This document shows, piece after piece, positions 14,520 to 20,141 of a stretch of 20,141 nucleotides of DNA. The position numbers and the translations under genes were made by a program. How positions within the stretch are numbered: position 1 is the first letter of the stretch; each line of letters starts with the position of its first letter. Origin of the DNA: Actinomycetes bacterium (GTDB lineage: Bacteria; Actinomycetota; CADDZG01; JAHWKV01); assembly GCA_029263035.1 (NCBI GenBank), contig JAJCYF010000011.1:1-20141 (forward strand), read 5' to 3'. The notes under the pieces are model-generated. The model searched no databases and had not been told where the DNA came from. It saw nothing but the letters and a program-made list of their open reading frames with translations.

Positions 14520-16778
14520 ATGTCTCAAAACCTCATGGTCGTGGAGTCACCGGCCAAAGCGAAGACTATAGCCAAGTACCTCGGTAAGGACTTCAAGGTC
14601 CTTGCGTCGGTAGGTCACGTCCGGGATCTGCCCATAAAGACCCTCGGGGTCGATGTGGAGCACGACTTCAAGCTCGAGTACGTGGTCAACGAGGACAAAA
14701 AGAAGGTCATCGCCGCCATTGCCACCGCGGCGAAGAAGGCCGACAACGTCTACCTCGCCACCGACTACGACCGCGAGGGTGAGGCCATCGCCTGGCACAT
14801 CACCGAAAGCTGCAAGATCCCCATCGACAAGCAGCGCCGGGTCACCTTCACCGAGATCACCAAGAAGGCGGTTACCGAAGCGATCAAGTCGCCGAGGGCC
14901 ATCGATCAGCGCCTGGTCGACGCCCAGCAGGCCCGCCGCGGCATCGACCGCCTGGTCGGCTACCCGGTTTCCCAGCTGGTGTGGCAGAAGATCCGCTACG
15001 GACTGTCGGCCGGACGGGTGCAGAGCCCGGCCCTGCGTTTGGTGGTCGAACGTGAGCGGGAGATCGCCAAGTTCGTCGCCACCGAGTACTGGACGCTGCA
15101 GGCGCTGCTCGACACGCTGGCCGGAGAGGGCTTCACCGCCACGCTGGTGCAGATAGGCAAGACGAAGATTCCCACCAAGATCGGCAAGGACTCCGCCGAG
15201 GACCTGGCCAACCGCATCGGCGAGCAGGCCCGGGCGGAGGCAATCGCCGCAGCGCTGGACGGCGCCGCCTGGAAGGTCGCCGATGTCCGCACCAAGGAAA
15301 CCCGCAAGGTCCCGTTCCCTCCTTTTATTACCTCGAGCTTTCAGATGGACGCTTCCCGCAAGCTGGGCTATGGCAGCCGCCGGGCGATGGGTCTGGCGCA
15401 GCGCCTCTACGAGCGGGGATACATCACCTACATGCGAACGGACTCCACGACCATGGGCTCGGAGGCCATCGCCGCCGCGGCCGGACTGGTGAAGAAGAAC
15501 TTCGGCGACAACTACTGGGCCGGCCGCTACAAGAACCACGACAAGAAGACCAAGGGCGCCCAGGAGGCCCACGAGTGCATCCGCCCCTCGGACATGACCC
15601 GCAGCGCCAAGGACCTCGAAGCTGAGATCCGGGGCGGCGAGACCAGGGACGCCGATGCGCTGATCAAGGTCTACGACCTCATCTGGAAGCGTTCCGTGGC
15701 CTCTTTGATGGCTCCCGCGGTCTACGACCAGGTCTCCGCAGACATCGCCGCCACACCGGCCAACGCCGCCGAGGTTCACATGTTCCGGGCCACCGGCTCG
15801 ACGATGAAGTTCGACGGATTCACCCGCCTCTACCGGGAGGCCAAGGACGAGGAGGAGGAGCCGGAGTCCAGGCTCCCGGCGCTCACCGCCGAGCAGGAGC
15901 TGAAGCTGAAGGAGTTGAAGCCCGAGCAGCACTTCACCCAGCCGCCGCCCCGCTACACCGAGGCCTCGCTCATCAAAGAGCTGGAGTCCCGTGGCATCGG
16001 CCGGCCTTCGACCTACGCCTCGATCATGACCACGATTCTCGACGAGAAGCGTGACTTCGTGCGGGTGGAGAACAAACGTTTCCACGCCACCGACACCGGT
16101 GAGGTCACCAGCGACTTTCTGGTTCGCTACTTCGGCGACCACTTCATGGACTTCGAGTTCACCAGCGACATGGAGGAGCGCCTGGACGAGATGGCCGAAG
16201 GCAAGGTTGCCTACCGGCCGGTCGTCGAGTCGTTCTACCTGCCCATGCAGGACCGCCTGAACAAGGCCGGTGAGGTGCCCAAGGAGGACGTAACCTCCGT
16301 CCTGACCGATGAGAAGTGCCCGGACTGTGGCCGGCCGCTGGTCATCAAGCTGGGGCGCCGGGGCAAGTTCTACGGTTGTTCGGGCTTTCCCGAGTGCGCC
16401 CACACCCACCCTCTGCCCGGCCAGCCGGACCAGGCGCCCGAGCTGCTGGACGAGAAGTGCCCGGACTGCGGCAACCCCCTGCAGAAGCGCCGGGGCCGGT
16501 TTGGGCCCTTCGTGGGCTGCTCTACCTATCCCGAATGCAAGTACATCCAAAAGGACAAGCCCCGCAACACCGGCGTCCCGTGTCCGAAATGCCTGGAGAC
16601 TCCCTGCAAGCGTTGCACCGATAATGCACCGGGTGACCTGCTCGAGAGAAAGGGAAAGAAGGGTGTGTTCTTCGGCTGCAGCCATTATCCTGCGTGCCGG
16701 CACACCCAAAACGAGGACCCCTCGCTCCAACCGGCTAGTGGAGGCCCTTCATCAAACGCGGTGACAGCGACGAAGTAG
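14520..16778 (+). CDS. topA: DNA topoisomerase I (type IA)
   Basis: The 752-aa enzyme relaxes negatively supercoiled DNA by single-strand cleavage through a 5'-phosphotyrosine. The Toprim domain carries V-V-E-S-P-A-K (catalytic E9) and D-Y-D-R-E (metal-binding D82, D84, E86). The active-site tyrosine is Tyr304 in I-T-Y-M-R-T-D-S. The strand-passage domain includes S-R-G-I-G-R-P-S-T-Y (490-499). Three C-terminal zinc ribbons follow: Cys600/603/620/626, Cys647/650/667/673, and a third with six cysteines (688, 691, 696, 699, 720, 726). The mycobacterial enzyme is longer and, to my knowledge, lacks these ribbons. The frame is open from 14214, but ATG 14520 begins right before the Toprim strand and leaves the DedA gene free. 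The last bases overlap the likely 5' end of the MFS-tmk gene. Confidence 0.97.
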   Translation: MSQNLMVVESPAKAKTIAKYLGKDFKVLASVGHVRDLPIKTLGVDVEHDFKLEYVVNEDKKKVIAAIATAAKKADNVYLATDYDREGEAIAWHITESCKIPIDKQRRVTFTEITKKAVTEAIKSPRAIDQRLVDAQQARRGIDRLVGYPVSQLVWQKIRYGLSAGRVQSPALRLVVEREREIAKFVATEYWTLQALLDTLAGEGFTATLVQIGKTKIPTKIGKDSAEDLANRIGEQARAEAIAAALDGAAWKVADVRTKETRKVPFPPFITSSFQMDASRKLGYGSRRAMGLAQRLYERGYITYMRTDSTTMGSEAIAAAAGLVKKNFGDNYWAGRYKNHDKKTKGAQEAHECIRPSDMTRSAKDLEAEIRGGETRDADALIKVYDLIWKRSVASLMAPAVYDQVSADIAATPANAAEVHMFRATGSTMKFDGFTRLYREAKDEEEEPESRLPALTAEQELKLKELKPEQHFTQPPPRYTEASLIKELESRGIGRPSTYASIMTTILDEKRDFVRVENKRFHATDTGEVTSDFLVRYFGDHFMDFEFTSDMEERLDEMAEGKVAYRPVVESFYLPMQDRLNKAGEVPKEDVTSVLTDEKCPDCGRPLVIKLGRRGKFYGCSGFPECAHTHPLPGQPDQAPELLDEKCPDCGNPLQKRRGRFGPFVGCSTYPECKYIQKDKPRNTGVPCPKCLETPCKRCTDNAPGDLLERKGKKGVFFGCSHYPACRHTQNEDPSLQPASGGPSSNAVTATK
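16740..16744 (+). promoter_or_regulatory. Shine-Dalgarno site before an ATC codon (MFS-Tmk start)
   Basis: GGAGG lies inside the 3' end of topA and is followed, after six bases (CCCTTC), by ATC at 16751 in the frame of the MFS-Tmk gene. The spacing is ideal for initiation, yet no ATG, GTG or TTG occurs in this frame between the upstream stop (TAG 16736) and GTG 16901. Confidence 0.45.
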
Positions 16779-18802
16779 ATCTGTCGGAGCCGGGCACACG
16801 CTCGGTTTACCGCCAGTTACTCAGGCAACGGTCCTTCCGGCGGTTTTTCATCGGCCAGGTCTCCTCTTCGCTGGGCGACTGGGTCGGGCTCATCGCCATC
16901 GTGGCGCTGGTCAAGCGCATTTACGACGACGAGTTTGCGATAGCCGCCGTGCTGCTGGCCCGTCTTGGCCCAACGTTGCTGTTCGGCCCGGTCGCCGGCG
17001 TTCTGGCGGACCGTTGGGACCGCAAGAAGGTAATGGTCTTCTGCGACCTCGTTCGGGCCGGACTGATCCTCACTCTGCCGTTCGTCGAGATGGTCGGGGG
17101 AGCGGTTCCGATCTTGAACTCCGTGATCCTGCTGTTTGTGATCTCGGCCCTGCTGGAGATGCTCACGCTCGCCTGGCAGCCGGCCAAGGACTCGGGTGTC
17201 CCCGACATGGTGGAGAACCCGAAACACTTCACCCACGCGTACTCGCTGCTGCTGATCGCGGCCTATGCCACCTTTCCGCTGTCCGGGGCCATCTTCGGGC
17301 TGCTTGCGAAAGTCTCCGACTCGCTGGCGGGCGTGACCGGAATCACGTCTTTTGAGACCAATCCCGAGCTGTTGGCCTTCATCCTGGACTCGGTGACCTT
17401 CCTGGTCAGCGCAGCCTTGACGCTTGCGCTGCACATTCCCCCCAAAGAGACCAAGCAGGAGCGCCTGAACTTCAAAGCCGCCCGTACCGATCTGGTGAAC
17501 GGCCTGCGCTTTCTCTTCGGCCACCAGATGATCCGCCCCTGGGTGCTCGGCATCGGCGGCACCTACGCCGGCATCGGCACCTTCATGACGATGGCACCCT
17601 TCTTCCTGAGCGATGTCCTGGGGGGCGGCTCGGGGAGCTTCGGTCTTTTGGTGGCGGCGGTCGGGACCGGTTTGGGCGTTGGGTTCATCGCGGCCGGACC
17701 TGCCTCCCAGCGGTTTCCGAAGGACATCATCTTTTCGACGGTCGTCATCGGAATGGGCGGTTGCATCATTATCTTCGGAAGTGTCTCCACGCTGGCGGCG
17801 TCGCTGGTGTTTGCAAGTATCTGCGGCGTTTTCGCCGGGCTCGCCTACCCGTGCGGTTATGCGCTGATTCTCGAAAAGCTGAGCGCCGATCTGAGAGGCC
17901 GCGGGTCGGCGGCGATCAACTCGGTGGTCCGGCTCGCGATCGTCGGAGCGGCGGCGCTCGCCCCCGCGGTGGTCAAGATCATCGACCAGGCGGCCCCTGG
18001 ACCCATGACCATCTTCGACCAGAGCGTTGAGATCCGGGGGATCCGGGTGGCCATGTGGATCGGGGGCCTGATGATCCTGGGTGCCGGCGTGGTGACCACC
18101 AAGGCGATCGGGGTCAGGCGGCACCAGCGGCCGGCGGGTCAGGGCATGTTCGTGGTCTTCGAGGGTGGCGAGGGGAGCGGCAAGACAACCCAGATGGAGC
18201 TTTTGCGCCAGCACCTGACCGCCCAGGGGCACCGGGTTGTGGTGACGGCGGAGCCGGGCGGTACGCCCATTGGTCAAAAGCTTCGCGAGCTGCTGCTGGA
18301 TCCCGCCAGCTCGGCCTTGTCGGACAAGGCGGAGGCCCTTCTGTACGCTGCCGACCGGGCTCAGCACGTCGACGAGCTGATCCGGCCGGCGCTGGCGGAG
18401 GGGGCGATTGTCATATGCGACCGCTACATTGACTCCTCAATTGCATATCAAGGTCTGGTTAGGGGCCTGGGCGCGGACCAGGTTCGTTCGATAAGCCGGT
18501 GGGGGACCGGGGCGCTGTTCCCGGACGTGGTCTTTCTTCTGGACTACGAAGCGTCACTGGGCCTGGAGCGAGCGGGCGGCAAGCCGGACCGGATCGAGCA
18601 GGAGGGGATCGAGTTCCACAAGCAGGTGCGCGAGGCCTACCGGTTGCTCGCCGACCGGCATGCGAACCGCTTCTCGATCATCGATGCGAGCAAAACTCCT
18701 CAGCAGATCGCGACCGAGGTCAGCCGGAAGGTTGACGCCTTGCTGGCGGCGCGGGAAGAGATCGAGCAAGTGGAGGTGCAGGCTGAGCCCACCCTTACCT
18801 GA
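16751..18802 (+). CDS. tmk: MFS transporter-thymidylate kinase fusion
   Basis: Here one uninterrupted frame joins two proteins. Residues about 25-445 (counting from ATC 16751) are an MFS permease with about 10-12 helices, including the motif-A loop G-V-L-A-D-R-W-D-R-K-K. From residue 466 a complete dTMP kinase follows: P-loop E-G-G-E-G-S-G-K-T-T (471-480), E-P-G-G-T-P-I-G, the D-R-Y-I-D-S-S-I-A-Y-Q-G motif and a LID with E-R-A-G-G-K-P-D-R. The kinase makes dTDP from dTMP. Such bifunctional MFS/dTMP kinase proteins are known in actinobacteria; the transported substrate is not. The start is uncertain. R-S-F-R-R-F-F-I-G-Q and the first helix lie upstream of GTG 16901, so that codon would truncate helix 1. 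ATC 16751 (good ribosome site) or CTG 16781 are the alternatives. ATG 18146 could start a free kinase of 218 aa. Confidence 0.88.
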   Translation: MKRGDSDEVDLSEPGTRSVYRQLLRQRSFRRFFIGQVSSSLGDWVGLIAIVALVKRIYDDEFAIAAVLLARLGPTLLFGPVAGVLADRWDRKKVMVFCDLVRAGLILTLPFVEMVGGAVPILNSVILLFVISALLEMLTLAWQPAKDSGVPDMVENPKHFTHAYSLLLIAAYATFPLSGAIFGLLAKVSDSLAGVTGITSFETNPELLAFILDSVTFLVSAALTLALHIPPKETKQERLNFKAARTDLVNGLRFLFGHQMIRPWVLGIGGTYAGIGTFMTMAPFFLSDVLGGGSGSFGLLVAAVGTGLGVGFIAAGPASQRFPKDIIFSTVVIGMGGCIIIFGSVSTLAASLVFASICGVFAGLAYPCGYALILEKLSADLRGRGSAAINSVVRLAIVGAAALAPAVVKIIDQAAPGPMTIFDQSVEIRGIRVAMWIGGLMILGAGVVTTKAIGVRRHQRPAGQGMFVVFEGGEGSGKTTQMELLRQHLTAQGHRVVVTAEPGGTPIGQKLRELLLDPASSALSDKAEALLYAADRAQHVDELIRPALAEGAIVICDRYIDSSIAYQGLVRGLGADQVRSISRWGTGALFPDVVFLLDYEASLGLERAGGKPDRIEQEGIEFHKQVREAYRLLADRHANRFSIIDASKTPQQIATEVSRKVDALLAAREEIEQVEVQAEPTLT

Positions 18803-18806
18803 GACA

Positions 18807-18829
18807 GCCGGGGGGCTCCGCCCCCCGGC
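18807..18829. repeat. GC-rich perfect hairpin after tmk
   Basis: Ten-base arms GCCGGGGGGC and GCCCCCCGGC flank a TCC loop, starting four bases after the tmk stop. There is no T-tract, so it is not a standard intrinsic terminator. Similar GGGGGCTCCGCCCCC palindromes are frequent in intergenic DNA of high-GC actinobacteria, so a REP-like element is possible. Confidence 0.6.
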
Positions 18830-18869
18830 ATCCCCCCAGGAATCGTATGCCTCCGGCGACCGGTCTAGT

Positions 18870-18888
18870 GGCTCGCCTTCGGCGGGCC
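18870..18888. repeat. Second hairpin directly upstream of holB
   Basis: Eight-base arms (GGCTCGCC and GGCGGGCC, with one G-T wobble) flank a TTC loop. The 3' arm ends three bases before the GGAG that serves ATG 18903, so folding in the mRNA could affect holB translation. Confidence 0.5.
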
Positions 18889-18902
18889 TCTGGAGTCAGT
18901 TC

Positions 18903-19979
18903 ATGGGACACCCGCGGGTGGCTTCGGTGTTGAAGGGCGCGGCAGCCCGGCCGACGGGGACCTACCTTTTTGTCGGCTCCCCCGGGGTCGGGAAACGCAA
19001 TGCGGCCAGGGTCTTTGCCGCCGCGTTGGTCTGTCCCGAGGCGTGCGGGGAGTGCAATACCTGCCGCAGGGTGCTGGCCGGCTTGCACCCCGACGTCACA
19101 ATCCTCCAGCCGGAGGGCTACACCTTCCCGGTTGAGGTTCTGCGCGCCACCGCCCAGGCGGCATCCCAGAGCCCCATCGAGGCCGAGCACCGGGTGTTCA
19201 TCATCCAGGAGGCCGACCGGATTCCCGAAAGGTCCCAGAACGCTCTTCTAAAGGCGCTGGAGGAGCCCAACCCCAGCGTCGTCTGGGTTCTTTTGGCCCA
19301 TGCGCTGCAGCCGTTCCTCCCCACCATCCTTTCCCGCTGTCAGATCGTCGATTTCCCGCCGATCGGCGAGGAGGCGATGCTCGAACTGCTGCAGTCCCGG
19401 TTCGACCTGCCGGCGGACGAGTGCCACCGGCTGGTCCGTATGTCCCGGGGGGACCTGAATGCCGCCGTCCGGCTCGCATCGGATCCGGCAACCGCCGAGG
19501 TCCGCGACCGGGCAATTGCGGTGGCGGCGAACCCCCACATGTCGGTTGTGGAGGCTCTGGACGCCGCCGACGCGGCCAAGGCTTTTGCAGGCTCGGCCCG
19601 GGAGCGGATGGAGAGACAGCAGGCCGCTGAGCTGTCCCGGCTGGAGGAAGTCAGCGGCAAGGATGGCCAGGGAGCGTGGAAGAAAAAGCTGGCGGATCGC
19701 AACAAGAGAACGCTTCGGAGGGAGGAGACGGAGGTCCTCATCGACTTTTTGTCCTGGATGGGAGCGGCCTACCGGGATCTGGCCGCGGCTTCCGCCGGGA
19801 GCGGAACCGAATCGCTCATTGCCTTCGACCACGCCGCTGCAATCGTTCAGGCGGCCCCCGGCCGGCCGACGAAATTCTGGGTCGACATGATTGAGCACTG
19901 TCTTGATGCCCAGCTCGCCCTGAGAAACAACGCCAACCCGGCACTGGCCGTGGAGTCACTGCTTTTGCGAATGGTCTGA
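18903..19979 (+). CDS. holB: DNA polymerase III delta-prime subunit (clamp loader)
   Basis: The 358-aa product fits HolB/DnaX-type AAA+ clamp-loader subunits. It shows Y-L-F-V-G-S-P-G-V-G-K (Walker A, K31), a zinc module with Cys44, 48, 51 and 54, Walker-B-like V-F-I-I-Q-E-A-D-R (98-106), A-L-L-K-A-L-E-E-P (114-122) and the S-R-C motif (144-146). The residue after the Walker A lysine is Arg instead of Thr/Ser, which agrees with delta-prime being a non-hydrolysing subunit. GGAG lies seven bases before ATG 18903. Homologues usually have a few residues before this Met, and here L-W-S-Q-F precedes it in frame with no ordinary start codon nearby. The frame is open back to 18660 inside tmk, but that stretch translates hairpin sequence and looks non-coding. 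Confidence 0.9.
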   Translation: MGHPRVASVLKGAAARPTGTYLFVGSPGVGKRNAARVFAAALVCPEACGECNTCRRVLAGLHPDVTILQPEGYTFPVEVLRATAQAASQSPIEAEHRVFIIQEADRIPERSQNALLKALEEPNPSVVWVLLAHALQPFLPTILSRCQIVDFPPIGEEAMLELLQSRFDLPADECHRLVRMSRGDLNAAVRLASDPATAEVRDRAIAVAANPHMSVVEALDAADAAKAFAGSARERMERQQAAELSRLEEVSGKDGQGAWKKKLADRNKRTLRREETEVLIDFLSWMGAAYRDLAAASAGSGTESLIAFDHAAAIVQAAPGRPTKFWVDMIEHCLDAQLALRNNANPALAVESLLLRMV

Positions 19980-20063
19980 TCTTCTCGGGCCGCCCGGGCC
20001 CGGCGGGTAAACTGAATGCCGGATCAACTTCACGCGGCCATCTGCCCGTCCGAAGCGGTCCTC

Positions 20064-20139
20064 GCCGGGGTAGCTCAGACGGTAGAGCAACGCACTCGTA
20101 ATGCGTAGGTCCGGGGTTCGATTCCCCGCTCCGGCTCCA
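20064..20139 (+). tRNA. tRNA-Thr (anticodon CGU)
   Basis: A full cloverleaf can be drawn. The acceptor arms are 20064-20070 and 20129-20135, with one G-U pair. The D stem GCTC/GAGC is at 20073-20076 and 20085-20088. The anticodon stem ACGCA/TGCGT encloses loop CTCGTAA, with anticodon CGT at 20097-20099. The T stem CGGGG/CCCCG encloses TTCGATT. The discriminator is T20136, and CCA is encoded at 20137-20139. It reads ACG codons. It lies 84 bases after holB on the same strand. Confidence 0.95.
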
Positions 20140-20141
20140 TT

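Noticed and set aside
14547..16730. 727-codon open frame on the minus strand
   Set aside because: Lies entirely antisense to topA, whose catalytic motifs are intact. Its translation is low-complexity Gly/Leu/Val/Arg sequence typical of the mirror frame of high-GC genes.
16817..18367. 516-codon minus-strand frame across the MFS-Tmk gene
   Set aside because: Its translation is rich in charged and Gln/Arg residues with no fold-like pattern, opposite a clear membrane protein.
18660..18902. N-terminal extension of HolB by 81 codons
   Set aside because: It would overlap the end of tmk and translate the two hairpins into Arg/Pro/Ser-rich sequence unlike any clamp-loader domain.
19990..20006. Terminator hairpin after holB
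   Set aside because: Only a five-base stem (CCGCC/GGCGG) with a seven-base loop and no T-tract; such matches are expected by chance in this GC-rich stretch.
20008..20013. TAAACT as -10 box for the tRNA-Thr gene
   Set aside because: Position is plausible, but no -35 element is visible at the right distance in the GC-rich sequence upstream.

Overview
The window looks like chromosomal DNA from a high-GC member of the Actinomycetota. The main clues are the order topA, then an MFS-dTMP kinase fusion, then holB (an arrangement I associate with actinobacteria), a ceoB/ceoC-type TrkA pair divergent from an APC-family permease, and a CU044_5270-type protein behind an ECF sigma factor. The topoisomerase has C-terminal zinc ribbons instead of the long basic tail of the mycobacterial enzyme, so I lean towards a deep-branching class (for example Acidimicrobiia, Thermoleophilia or relatives) rather than Mycobacteriales or Streptomycetales. 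This placement is inference. The DNA is densely coded. No stretch above about 120 bases lacks a gene, and I see no insertion sequence, CRISPR array, rRNA or phage gene.

Layout. Bases 1-1560 hold an ECF sigma factor, cut by the window edge, coupled to a membrane-anchored partner. GC there is visibly lower than in the rest. Bases 1671-2249 encode an OmpA-domain lipoprotein. Bases 2358-5334 hold a large six-hairpin-type glycosidase-like protein convergent with a family 2 glycosyltransferase. Bases 5446-9221 are a potassium locus: a KimA-like K+ permease with a duplicated cytoplasmic domain, facing away from two overlapping TrkA/RCK genes. Bases 9218-11309 hold an NmrA-type oxidoreductase, an alpha/beta hydrolase and a small type-1 copper lipoprotein. 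Bases 11424-13282 are a NarL-type two-component system (kinase then regulator, minus strand). Bases 13369-14434 hold an OB-fold protein and a DedA membrane protein, also on the minus strand. Bases 14520-19979 are a plus-strand DNA-replication block (topA, MFS-tmk, holB), followed by tRNA-Thr(CGU) at the right edge.

How the parts work together. The replication block supplies DNA relaxation (TopA), dTTP precursor synthesis (Tmk) and the clamp-loader delta-prime subunit (HolB). The potassium locus combines a transporter with nucleotide-binding gating proteins. Three gene pairs overlap by four bases (TTGA, ATGA, GTGA), which implies translational coupling of sigma/partner, ceoB/ceoC and kinase/regulator.

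The points most worth a second look are the missing ordinary start codon of the MFS-Tmk fusion (a good Shine-Dalgarno site is followed by ATC), the tandem C-terminal domain of the KimA-like permease in a locus without a TrkH subunit, and two GC-rich hairpins that fill the tmk-holB gap and blur the holB start. I found no clearly new multi-gene system such as a defence island or a biosynthetic cluster.
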